From: Haematobia irritans
Taxonomy: Eukaryota; Arthropoda; Insecta; Diptera; Muscidae
DNA: 64,000 bases
NCBI RefSeq assembly: GCF_050003625.1
Contig: NC_134397.1
Coordinates: 191,973,063 to 192,037,062, forward strand
Direction of reading: 5' to 3'
Below, piece after piece: positions 12,241-22,545 of the stretch. A program made the translations under genes and the position numbers. Every line of letters begins with the position of its first letter. Within the stretch, counting starts at the first letter, position 1. The notes beneath the pieces are model-generated. The model ran no database searches, was not told the origin of the DNA, and saw nothing but the letters and a program-made list of their open reading frames with translations.

Positions 12241-12840
12241 AAGGGTGGTTAAATTGTAAGGGCCGATGTTGAATATGAACCACACCTAAAAGCCAAGTTT
12301 TTTCCGAATTTTATTTGACATTTTTCTATTTCAGACTTACTCAATTTGAACCATGGCGAGATACACAATCCAACAACGTGTTAAATGGTTCCAAGAAATG
12401 GCAACAGTGTATGATCAATTTTCGAAGAAAATCATCTTCAGTGATGAGGAACATTTTCACCTCAGTGGCCGTGTTATCTCACGTAATGGCAATGTCAATT
12501 GGCCGCCAAGATCATGTGATTTGACACCATTGGAATTTTTTCTTTGGGGTTATTTGAAAGAAAAGGTGTACGTCGATAAGCCAACAACAATTCAGGAGCT
12601 AAAGGATGAGATAATTCGGCACATTAACGGCATAGAACCTCCATTATGGCTCAGCGTCATCGAAAAATTGGACCATCGGATGAAGGTGTTTCACCGAGGT
12701 CGCGGCGCCCATTTGGCTGATATTTTGTTCCATACACAATTGAGTAATACCAATATATCATAATAAAATTACAATAATTTCCTAAATAGTTTGTGTTTTA
12801 TTTAAAATCAACATCGGCCCTTGAAATTTTAACCAGCCTT
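12241..12840 (+). mobile_element. DD41D-type Tc1/mariner element (family 2), 600-bp deletion derivative
   Basis: The ends are AAGGGTGGTTAAA and TTTAACCAGCCTT (imperfect complement). Both sides carry inner inverted words AAGGGCCGATGTTGA and TCAACATCGGCCCTT, so each inverted end is about 33 bp. TA flanks both sides (12239-12240 and 12841-12842). The target was the terminal TATACCC of a subfamily B element: the sequence left of the transposon plus CCCTTCACCACTAC restores that end. A relative lies at 34.4-35.85 kb. Confidence 0.85.
12353..12763 (+). pseudogene. Internally deleted DD41D transposase, family 2
   Basis: A 136-codon frame is open from ATG to stop but is a deletion product. About 23 N-terminal residues (MARYTIQQRVKWFQEM, the start of a helix-turn-helix domain) join directly to IIFSDEEHFHLSG, which holds the first catalytic Asp. 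That in turn joins RVISRNGNVNWPPRSCDLTP. The stretch with the second Asp (QQDGATC in the relative at 34.5 kb) is gone, and the third catalytic position is Glu (TPLEFFLWG) instead of Asp. A working transposase of this family has about 350 residues, so this protein could not cut DNA. Its open frame may be chance or recent age. The C-terminus (HRGRGAHLADILFHTQ) is typical of the family. The frame lies wholly inside the 600-bp element with TA flanks. Confidence 0.8.
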
Positions 12841-12842
12841 TA

Positions 12843-14275
12843 CCCTTCACCACTACTGTGGTGCAGGGTATAATAAGTTTGTGCATTTGTATGTAACTCC
12901 GAGAAGGAGTAGTCATAGACGCACCTTTTAGTATACCGATCGGCTTAGAATTGAATTCTGAGTCTATTTAGCGCCGTCCGTCTGTCCGTCTGTCTGTTGA
13001 TGTATTTTTGTGTGCAAAGTCCAGCTCGCAGTTTAAGTCCGATCGTCCTCAAATTTGGCATAGGCCCTTTTTTAAATATAGCTCCCATATATATCTGTCG
13101 TCCAATTTAAACTCCTATGGCCCCAGAGGCCAAAGTTTTACGCTGAGTTACGTACATTTTTGCACAATGAGTAGAACTAACATTATAAATATGCATACCG
13201 AATTTGGTTGAAATCGGTTCAGATTTAGATATAGCTCCCATATATATCTGTCTTCCGATTTACAGATATGACCACCGGAGATCAAAACTTTCCTTCGATT
13301 TACTTAAAATTGTGAACAGGAAATGGAAATAACATTTTTATTATAAATGCCGAATTTAGTTGAAATTGGTTCAGATTTAGATATAGCTGCCATATATATC
13401 TTCCGTTCGATACGAACTTATATGGCCGCAGAAGTCAAAATTTCACGCCGATTTACTTAAAGTTTTGCACAGAGAGTAGGACTAACATTCTTGCAACACA
13501 TGCTAAATTTGGTTAAAATCGGTTCAGATTTAGATTAGGTTAGGTTAGGTGGCAGCCCGATGTATCAGGCTCACTTAGACTATTCAGTCCATTGTGATAC
13601 CACATTGGTTCCATGTTAAGCTCAATGACAAGTGACCTCCTTTTTATAGCCGAGACCGAACGGCATTCCACATTGCAGCGAAACCACTTAAAGAAGCTTT
13701 GAAACCCTCAGAAATGTCACCGGTATTACTGAGGTGCCGACCTTGTGTATGCAAGGCGGGCATGCTAACCATTGCACCACGATGGCTCCCTTCTGATTTA
13801 GATATAACAGAATTAGACAAAGCCCCTATATGTATGTTATTCCGATTTTAGCAAATTTGGCCAAAATACCCACATGTTCCTTGTAAAATCGTCACTGTTA
13901 AGTCGAAAACTCGCAAAAATGATTCAAATTTACCTATACTCTAATTAGTATATATCGACCTATAAATCATAAATGCTGATTTGTGAATTTTTATGCAATT
14001 TAAATATTTCCAATATTTATTTTGCACTAACATTGTGGTGCGTCCCGGTCATCAACTAATTTAAATTTTGAGTCTAGACATTTTGTGAAAATTTAAAAAA
14101 TGTTGTCCAAATAGGTTCATATTTAAATATTTGTATATGGGAATATAAACCTTTATATAGTTCCTAACAAATTTGAAGGTGTTAAGATGGTATCAAAAAT
14201 ATTGATATAAATAGTGGTGAAGGGTATTATATAGTCGGCCCCGCCCGATTTTAGACTTTCTTTACTTGTTTTAAT
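12843..14275 (+). mobile_element. DINE/Helentron-like element, subfamily B, near complete
   Basis: It starts in the TATACCC that was split by the preceding transposon, followed by CTTCACCACTACTGTGG and GGTATAATAAGTTTGTGC. GTCCGTCTGTCCGTCTGTCT lies at 12976-12995. Several 153-bp units (GTTCAGATTTAGATATAGCT) follow, then GTCGGCCCCGCCCGA (hairpin) and CTTTACTTGTTTT. A SINE interrupts it at 13536-13794. Confidence 0.8.
13536..13794 (-). mobile_element. tRNA-derived SINE with target duplication
   Basis: On the minus strand it opens with GGGAGCCATCGTGGTGCAAT, where TGGTGCAATGG is a good pol III A box, followed by GTTAGCATGCCCGCCTTGCA. The B box expected after the anticodon region is missing in this copy. 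The element ends CCACCTAACCTAACCTAA. A 9-bp target duplication, GATTTAGAT, flanks it (13527-13535 and 13795-13803) and belongs to the interrupted subfamily B unit. The 3' part shares words with the LINE remnant at 4.9-5.0 kb, suggesting which LINE machinery it used. It is inactive here without a B box. Confidence 0.8.
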
Positions 14276-14580
14276 TCAATTAATTTTCCCCCTTTTACCA
14301 CTGTACCATTTACTTGCTTTACGTCACTGTACGCATTGCTACCATTACTTGGATAAAGTACGAGTGGTATCGAAGGGAAGTTACTGCCACCACTTAACAT
14401 TTATAATCTATACATTGATAATTCACATTTGGTTGCGGTCACTATCGACTTAAGAATGTGGGTTTGTCGGGACGAGGGCATGAATTAACCGCGGCGAGTA
14501 CTAAAGCACGTGGCACCGACCCCATCCGAACTTCCGATAGCAGCACCCGATTCGATCATACCCTTGTACTTAACCACCAA
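14276..14580. other. Unclassified, no gene seen
   Basis: A mildly GC-richer patch (14.48-14.57 kb) contains ACTAAAGCACGTGGCACCGA and CCGAACTTCCGATAGCAGCA. I compared it mentally with 5S rRNA and tRNA motifs and found no fit. No coding frame is supported. Confidence 0.35.
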
Positions 14581-14603
14581 TTTTTTTCTGTGTAGTGGGG
14601 CTA

Positions 14604-14893
14604 CACAGAAAAAAATTTCACGAAAATTTTTCCAATTAAAATTTTAATTGAGTTTTAAAAAATATTCAATTAAAAATTTAATTGATTCAACAAATGTTTT
14701 AATTGAAACAAAAATCAATCACAAAAATTAATAGTATCAATTAATTTTTTAATTGGATCAATTAATTTTTTAATTGACCTTCAATTAATTTTTTAATTGA
14801 TACTATCATTTCTGTGATTGAAGACATTTCAATTAAAAAATTAATTGGATCAATTAATTTCGTGATTGAACCAGAAAAATTTTTTTTTGTGTG
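14604..14893. mobile_element. AATTAA-rich MITE, complete
   Basis: Termini CACAGAAAAAAA and TTTTTTTTGTGTG are flanked by TA at 14602-14603 and 14894-14895. The inside consists of AATTGATTCAAC, AATTAATTTTTTAATTG and GATACTATCATTT words shared with the MITEs at 7.3, 24, 52.5 and 57.4 kb. A solo terminus of the same family (TTTTTTTCTGTGTA) stands 9 bases to its left. Confidence 0.7.
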
Positions 14894-14895
14894 TA

Positions 14896-15252
14896 CCGTT
14901 GGCCCGACGCCATCGTCATTCCCGTTTCCGTAACACAAGTTGGCACGACACCATTACTTCCCCCGTACCCGAGCACCGTCGGCCGACACCATCAGCATCG
15001 CACCGTTTCACCATCGTCGCCAATCAACGTCGCCCCATTTTAACATCGCACCGTCTCATCATCGTAACCAGTTGACATCGCAACATCACCGACACCATTA
15101 ACATCGCACCGTTTCGTCATCATTAACCGTCAACATCGCCTCGTTTCATCCAGTCAGCATCGCACCGTTGCAACATCGTCACCAGTCAGCATCACACCGA
15201 CTCATCATCGTCACCCGTCAGCATCGCACCCGTCCTCCCCGCGAAGTAATTT
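14896..15252. repeat. Degenerate CATCGCACCGT-rich tandem sequence
   Basis: Roughly ten variants of CAGCATCGCACCGTTTCATC with ATCGTCACC recur at about 30-bp spacing with heavy drift. It is GC-richer than its surroundings. A 69-codon frame crosses it, but it is a low-complexity translation without a domain. Its right edge is cut by a subfamily A element at 15253. Confidence 0.6.
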
Positions 15253-16514
15253 TTATACCCTCCACCATAGGATGGGGGGTATATTAACTTTGTCATTCCG
15301 TTTGTAACACATCGAAATATTGCTCTAAGACCCCATAAAGTATATATATTCTGGGTCGTGGTGAAATTCTGAGTCGATCTGAGCATGTCCGTCCGTCCGT
15401 CTGTTGAAATCACGCTAACTTCCGAACGAAACAAGCTATCGACTTGAAACTTGGCACAAGTAGTTGTTATTGATGTAGGTCGGATTGTATTGCAAATGGG
15501 CCATATCGGTCCACTTTTTCGTATAGCCCCCATATAAACGGACCCCAAATTTGGCTTGCGAGGCCTCTAAGAGAAGCAAATTTCATCCGATCCAGCTGAA
15601 ATTTGGTACATGGTGTTAGAATATGGTCTCTAACAACCATGCAAAAATTGGTCGATATCGGTCCATAATTATATATAGCCCCCATATAAACCGATCCCCC
15701 GATTTGGCTTGCGAGGCCTCTAAGAGAAGCAAATTTCATCCGATCCAGCTGAAATTTGGTACATGGTGTTAGTATATGGTCTCTAACAACCACGCAAAAA
15801 TTGGTCCATATCGGTCCATAATTATATATAGCCCCCATATAAACCCATCCCCCGATTTGGCTTGCGGAGCCTCTAAGAGAAGCAAATTTCATCCGATCCG
15901 GCTGAAATTTGGTACATGGTGTAAGTATATGGTCTTTAACAACCATGCAAAAACTGGTTCACATCGGTCCATAATTATATATAGCCCCCATAAAAACCGA
16001 TCTCCCGATTTGGCTTGCGGAGCCTCTAAGAGAAGCAAATTTCATCCGATCCGGCTGAAATTTGGTACATGGTGTTAGTATATGGTCTCTGACAACCATG
16101 CAAAAATTGGTCCATATCGGTCCAGAAATATATATAGCCCCCATATAAACCGATCACCAGATTTGATCTCCGGAGCCTCTTAGAAGACCAAAATTCATCT
16201 GATTCAGTTGAAATTTGGTACGTGATGTTAGTATAGGGTATCCAACAACCATGCAGGAATTGGTTCCTATCAGTCCATAATACTATATAGCTCCCATATA
16301 AAGCGATCCCCAGATTTGACTTCCGGTGCCTTTTGGAGAACCAAATTCCACCCGATCTGGTTGAAATTTGGTACGTGGTGGTAGCATATGATATTTAACA
16401 ACCCTGTGAGTTGAAATTTGTGGATGACAGTCTTTCGTAGAAGTTTCTACGCAATCCATGGTGGAGGGTACATAAGATTCGGCCTGGCCGAACTTACGAC
16501 CGTATATACTTGTT
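15253..16514 (+). mobile_element. DINE/Helentron-like element, subfamily A, complete
   Basis: It starts TTTTTATACCCTCCACCATA and has GTCCGTCCGTCTG at 15388-15400. Six regular 153-bp units follow, then GATTCGGCCTGGCCGAAC (hairpin) and GTATATACTTGTTTT. Both ends lie against T runs, fitting T-T targeting. Open frames on both strands come from the 153-bp (51-codon) period. Confidence 0.85.
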
Positions 16515-17936
16515 TTAAATTTTTATCTTTTTTTATTTTTGGTACTATGTTTTGCGAGGAATGCTCTTAAAATGAGATGTTTGTGGAAAAATTTTAATTT
16601 TTTTTACTGCACCCAGAAAAGGAATGAGATAACCTCAAACATGTTTTAAGAGAAAAATTTTATTTTTGGACGGGCAACATGTAACATGTTTGTCACAATC
16701 ATGTTATGTTCTCGGAAATTTTGTACCTTATTTCGGCAATCACGTATATGTTTTCCGAAAAAAGAATATGATTGCGACAACAATGTTCCATGCTCAAATT
16801 GGGTCGTTTTTCGGATTGAGTTAAATATGAGTCTTTCGGTCTCTTAATTAAAGTCCATTTTCTAAATCCACTCTACGATATTTTGTCATTTGACATTCCC
16901 AATCATAATAACCCTGTTTGCGTAAATATGAAAAATCAGTTGAAATATTTCACTCTGCTTGAGTAAAAACGGATGCTTATGAACATATTGGCGACATCTT
17001 GTTTCCGCTATTAGGCATTTGACATACTCCAATGCACACACACACACACAACCACACACACACACACGCATATATATGAACGCAAAACTCATTCTCTCAC
17101 TTCACTCACCAGCAAGCCAAACAGCATTGAAACTTATGAAAATGTAAAAGTCATGTAATTCCATGCTACAACGAAACCTTTGAAGTTTGTGTTTTTTTTT
17201 TCTTCTATATCATGTCGCGTTTATAATACTTGGAGAAAATCACTTGGTAAAAGTTTTTCCCATCTATTTGTGTTATGCCATTTGTGATGCAGATGGTGAT
17301 GACGATGATGAGGATGCTGGTTAGTAAGGATGACGACATGGGTATCAAATCAAATGAAATTGTTTGGAAGCTGCAATAATGCCATTACCCAAATAACAAC
17401 AAATGCGACATTTCGTTAGAATGCATACCTGAAGGTATTGCTTTAAGATTTGGCGAGAAAAAGTAATATTGCGAAATAAATCTGAAGATCAGATGGAAAG
17501 GGTGTAAAATTAAATTAAAAGAATTAAGTAAAGTAGAAAGTCGGGCGGAACCGATTTTGATGAAATTTTGAATACTTGAATTAGATTACTTTGTGCCAAA
17601 TTTGACGACGATCAATTAGCAGAAAAGCATAATGTTACCCCATCTGGCGAAGTCACACTGAAAAAATACTTACGCGATATTAATGATTATGCAACCTTCA
17701 TTTCATATTAGGCAATTTACACAATATTAAGGACAAACTTCTTTAAAACAATGAAATTTGAATTAAAAGAAAGTTTATAATCTTTGCTTCAAAAATATTT
17801 GTAATTAAATTTTAGTCACAAATCTGGGAAATTGGCGGCCCTGCGTTAAAATCGTATTTCTTTGAAATAAGACAAAATTTCCTTAATGTAAATAATAGCA
17901 TTTTTGATTTCTTTAGCGTCTTAAAATTAACTGAAT
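16515..17936. other. Mostly unclassified; MITE-like palindrome and (CA)n
   Basis: About 16613-16830 holds inverted words (CAACATGTAACATGTTTGTC, CAATCATGTTATGTTCTCGG) like the MITE at 8.56 kb. A (CA)n tract with one interruption lies at 17034-17069. Around 17285-17340 the text is GATGAT-rich. From 17521, AAAGTAGAAAGTCGGGCGG looks like an eroded DINE end. No host exon is supported. Confidence 0.45.
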
Positions 17937-20466
17937 GGCTGTAGGTTCGGCCAGGCCGAATCTTATGTACCCACCATCATGGATTGCGTAGAAACCTCTG
18001 CTAAAGAAACAATATTTTTCATACCCACCACAATAGAATGGTGATGGGGGTATAATCATTCCGTTTGCAACAAAGCTAAATATCGCTTTCCGACTATATA
18101 AAGTATATATATTCTTGATCAGGGAGAAATTCTACGACGATATAAGCATGTCCGTCTGTCAGTGTGTTGGAATCACCCTACAGTCTTCAATAATGGCGCT
18201 ATCGCCCTGAAATTTGGCACAGAATCGTCTTTTTTCTACACGCTGGCCAAGTTCGAAGAACCGCTATATCGGTCCAGGTTTTGATATAGCTCCCATATAA
18301 ACCGATCCCCCGATTTGGAGTCATGGGCTTATAGAAACCGTAGTTTTTATCCAATTTGCCTGCAATTGAAAATCTAGATGTATTCTAGGACCATTAAGAA
18401 TTGTGCCGAAAATGGTGATTATCGGACCATGTTTTGATATAGACCCCATATAGACCGATACCCCGATTTCATTGCTTGGACTTCTAGAATCCGTAGTTTT
18501 TATGCAATTAGCCTGAAATTTGAAATCTAGAGGTATTATAGGACCATAAAGAAATCTAGAGGTATTCTAGGACCATATAGAAATCTAGAGGTATTCTAGG
18601 ACCATACAGTGGTGTGCCGAAAATGTTGAGTATCGGTCCATCTTTTGGTATAGCCCCCATATAGACCTATATCGCGATTTTATTTCTTGGGCTTGGGCTT
18701 AGAATCAGTATTTTGTATGCAATTTGCCAGAAATTTTAAATCTAGAGGAATTCTAGGACCATAAAGAAGGGTGCCGACAATGGTGAGTATCGGTACATGT
18801 TTTGATATAGCCCCCATATAGACCGATCTCTCGATTCCATTTATTGGGCTTCTAGAATCCATAGTTTTTATCCAATTTGCCCGAAATTTGATTCTAGAAC
18901 TACAATTAGATATGCTGAATACTGTGTGTATCCCTCCATGTTTTTGGCGTAGACCCCATTAGACCGATCTCCCGATTTAACACTTAGGGTTTCCAAAAAT
19001 TCTAGTTTTTATCAGATTTGCTACAAATTGAAAATACACTGGCATTTTAGTGTATGATTTAGTTTTTATCGGTCCATTTGGTAAGGCCCCATATAGATCG
19101 ATTGCAGATCTTTAGGGTACAGAAGGTGAACTAATCATGAAAATTGCTTGAAACTGAATGTAAAACTTGCAGATTTTACTTCTCGTAATCATTTAAATAG
19201 TGGGGGAAAATCTACAGATTTTAGATTTCAAATCAAGGCTTTATTTCATAATTTTCTTGCACACTTACAAGAAATGTTTATGATTCCTCTAAAACTCTAT
19301 GGACTGATATGAACCAATTCCTGCATGGTTGTTGGATACCATATAATAACATCACGTACCAAATTTCAACCGAATCGTTTGAATTTTGCTCTTCCAAGGA
19401 GCTCCGGAGGTCAAATCTGGGCATTGGTTTATATGGGGGCTATATACAATTATGGACCGCTTTCGACCAATTTTTGCATGTGTGTTTGAGGACCACGGAC
19501 CAAATTTCAACTGAATCAGATGAATTTTGGTCTTCCAAGAGACTCCGGAGTCAAATCTGGTGATCGGTTTATATGGGGGCTATATATAATTATGGACCGA
19601 TATGGACCAATTCCGGCATGGTTGTCAGAGACCCCATACTAACACCATGTACCAAATTTCAGCCGAATCGGTTGAAATTTACTTCTCCTAGAGGCTCTGC
19701 AAGCCAAATAGTGGGGATAGGTTTATATGGGGGCTATATATAATTATTGACCGATGTGGACCAATTTTTGCACAGTTATTAGAGACCATATACTTACACC
19801 ATGTACCAAATTTCAGCCGAATCGGTTGAAATTTACTTCTCCTAGAGGCTCTGCAAGCCGAATAGGGGGGTCGGTTTATATGGGGGCTATATATAATTAT
19901 TGACCGATGTGGACTAATTTTTGCATGGTTGTTAGACACTATATACTTACACCATGTACAAAATTTCAGTCCGATCGGATAAAATTTGCTTCTCTTAGAG
20001 GCTCCGCAAGCCAAATCGGAGGATCGGTTTATATGGGGGCTACATATAATTATGGACCGATATGGACAAATTCCTGCATGGTTGTCAAAGACCACATACT
20101 AACACCATGTACCAAATTTCAGCCGGATCGGATGAAATTTGCTTCTCTTAGAGAATCCCCAAGCCAAATTCGGGGGTCCGTTTTAATGGGGGCTATAAGT
20201 AAAAGTGGACCGATATGGCCCATTTGCAATACCGTCCGACCTACATCAATAACAACTACTTGTGCCAAGTTTCAAGTCGATAGCTTGTTTCGTTCGGAAG
20301 TTAGCGTGATTTCAACAGACGGACGGACGGACATGCTCAGATCGACTCAGAATTTTACCACGACCCAGAATATATATACTTTATGGGGTCTTAGAGCAAT
20401 ATTTCGATGGTTTACAAACGGAATGACAAAGTTAATATACCCCCATCCAATGGTGGAAATTATAAA
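17937..20466 (-). mobile_element. Subfamily A element carrying a subfamily C insertion
   Basis: The hairpin-side end (GGTTCGGCCAGGCCGAATC, then GGATTGCGTAGAAACC) lies at 17941-18000. After a subfamily C block at 18025-19300, the A units resume (CTATGGACTGATATGAACC). They run through six 153-bp units to GACGGACGGACGG and ATACCCCCATCCAATGGTGG at 20466. The two parts bracket the C block, so they are read as one interrupted element. The outermost ACAAGTATATAC end is eroded. Confidence 0.65.
18025..19300 (+). mobile_element. DINE/Helentron-like element, subfamily C, lacking its hairpin end
   Basis: It begins ATACCCACCACAATAGAATG, has GTCCGTCTGTCAGTG at 18151, and then repeats of GACCGATCTCCCGATTT, AATCTAGAGGTATTCTAGGA and GTGCCGAAAATGGTGAGTAT. 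It ends after TGATTCCTCTAAAACTC, short of the terminal hairpin seen in the copy at 39.5 kb. It sits in opposite orientation inside an A element, next to TATTTTTC. Confidence 0.7.
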
Positions 20467-20490
20467 AAATAAAAACAATAAAACAGTTAA

Positions 20491-22009
20491 AACAAGTAAG
20501 GAAAGTCTAAAGTCGGGCGGGGCCGACTATATTATACCCTGCACCACTTTGTAGATCTACATTTTCGATACCATATCACATCCGTCAAATGTGTTGGGGG
20601 CTATATATAAAGGTTTGTCCCAAATACATACATTTAAATATCACTCGATCTGGACCGAATTAGATAGACTTCTACAAAATCTATAGACTCAAAATTTAAG
20701 TCGGCTAATGCACTAGGGTGGAACACAATGTTAGTAAAAAATATGGGAAACATTTAAATCTGAAGCAATTTTAAGGAAACTTTGCAAAAGTTTATTTATG
20801 ATTAATCGCTCGATATATATATGTATTAGAAGTTTAGGAAAATTAGGAAAGAGTCATTTTTACAACTTTTCGACTAAGCAGTGGCGATTTTACAAGGAAA
20901 TTGTTGGTATTTTGACCATTGTTGTCGAATTCAGAAAAACATATATATGGGAGATATATCTAAATCTGAACCGATTTCAACCAAATTTGGCACGCATAGC
21001 AACAATGCTAATTCTACTCTCTGTGCAGAAATTCAACTAAATCGGAGTTAAAAATTGGCCTCTGTGGTCATATGAGTGTAAATCGGGCGAAAGCTATATA
21101 TGGGAGATATATCCAAATCTGAACTGATTTCAACCAAATTTGGCACGCATAGTTACAATGCTATTTCTACTCCCTGTGCAAAATTTCAACTAAATCGGGG
21201 ATAAAAATTGGCCTCTGTGGGCAAATGAGTGTAAATCGGGCGAAAGCTATATATGGGAGCTATATCTAAATCTGAACCGATTTCAACCAAATTTGGCACG
21301 CATAGCTATAATGCTAGTTCTACTCCCTGTGAAAAATTTCAACTAAATCGGAGCAAAAAATTGGCCTCTGTGGTCATTTGAGTGTAAATCGGGCGAAAGC
21401 TATATATGGGAGCTATATCTAAATCTGAACCGATTTCAACCAAATTTGGCACGCATAGTTACAATTCTGCTCCCTATGCAAAATTTCAACTAAATCGAAG
21501 CAAACAATTGGCCTCTGTGGGCAAATGAGTGTAAATCGGGCGAAGGCTATATATGGGAGCTGTATCTAAATCTGAACCGATTTGGCGGATATTTTGCAAG
21601 TTTTTCGAGACTCATAAAATATTCGGGTGTACGGAATTTGAGGAAGATCGGTTGATATACACGCCAATTATGACCAGATCGGTGAAAAATATATATGGCA
21701 GCTATATCTAAATCTGAACCGATTTTTTCCAAAATCAATAGGGATCGTCTTTGAGCCGAAACAGGACCCTATACCAAATTTTAGGACAATCGGACTAAAA
21801 CTGCGAGCTGTACTTTGCACACAAAAATACATCAACAGACAGACAGACGGACAGACAGACAGACGGACATCGCTAAATCGACTCAGAATTTAATTCTAAG
21901 CCGATCCGTATACTAAAAGGTTGGTCTATGATTACTTCTTCTTGGCGTTACATACAAATGCACAAACTTATTATACCCTGTACCACAGTTGTGGTGAAGG
22001 GTATAAAAA
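20491..22009 (-). mobile_element. DINE/Helentron-like element, subfamily B, complete
   Basis: The left end AACAAGTAAGGAAAGTC is followed by the hairpin GTCGGGCGGGGCCGAC and sub-terminal TATACCCTGCACCAC. The right end has the GACAGACAGACGG tract (21836-21868) and CCACAGTTGTGGTGAAGGGTATA, which pairs with the left sub-terminal repeat. Six 153-bp units (GGCGAAAGCTATATATGGGA) lie between. It is the clearest subfamily B reference copy in the window. Confidence 0.85.
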
Positions 22010-22110
22010 CAAAACTACTACATTATACAAAAACATTATTTCAAAGAATTATTTGATTCAAAGTCCGTGTCTAATTAGATTTGAAATAACAAAGAAAATC
22101 TCTGGAATTA

Positions 22111-22515
22111 CGAGGGCAGTTCGGAAACTTCATCGCCTAGCACAAGAAGCGCGGTATAAACAGAAAACAGTTAAGTGTTTTCGAAACTTCCATCTCTGTT
22201 ATGAACACATGTTAAATTTTGTTTCGATCTGGCAACTCCTTCATATAGAAACAGGTGTTCAAAAAAGACGCATCCGCAATTTTTTTACAATGGAAAAATT
22301 AGAAATGCGTGCTGTCATTAAATATTTACTTAAAAAAGGTTTATCGGGACAAGAAATTCATAATGATATGGTGAATGTGTTAGGTGAAAGTGCTCCTTCA
22401 TATGCAACAGTAGAAAAATTGGGTTGCTGAATTTAAACGTAACGTAAAAGTAACTTCGGGAAGATTACCATTTGCTAGGGAGAATATCTGTCATCAAATC
22501 CTCCTGAAGTTCTAT
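22111..22515 (+). mobile_element. Mariner-type element, 5' fragment
   Basis: It starts CGAGGGCAGTTCGGAAACTT straight after TA (22109-22110), which looks like a mariner terminal repeat. A leader of about 180 bp and the first about 70 codons of a transposase follow. The 3' part and right terminal repeat are missing. It is a different lineage from the Himar1-like copies. Confidence 0.65.
22290..22505 (+). pseudogene. Mariner transposase N-terminal fragment
   Basis: From ATG at 22290 the frame reads MEKLEMRAVIKYLLKKGLSG then EIHNDMVNVLGESAPSYATV. This is the paired helix-turn-helix start (Mos1-type HTH) common to mariner transposases of the SETMAR/cecropia-mellifera group. A one-base shift after 22415 moves the continuing text (NWVAEFKR-like: WVAEFKRN) to another frame, and the similarity ends near 22505. 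The catalytic domain is absent. The subfamily cannot be fixed from this stretch. Confidence 0.7.
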
Positions 22516-22545
22516 TCTATTCGATTTGATTCATGGTGGTGGGTA

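Noticed and set aside
13741..13794. Functional tRNA gene
   Set aside because: The tRNA-like head belongs to a SINE with a TTAGG-like tail and target duplication, and it lacks the B box.
14480..14580. 5S rRNA-like patch
   Set aside because: Resemblance is limited to short GC-rich words; conserved 5S internal control elements are not seen.
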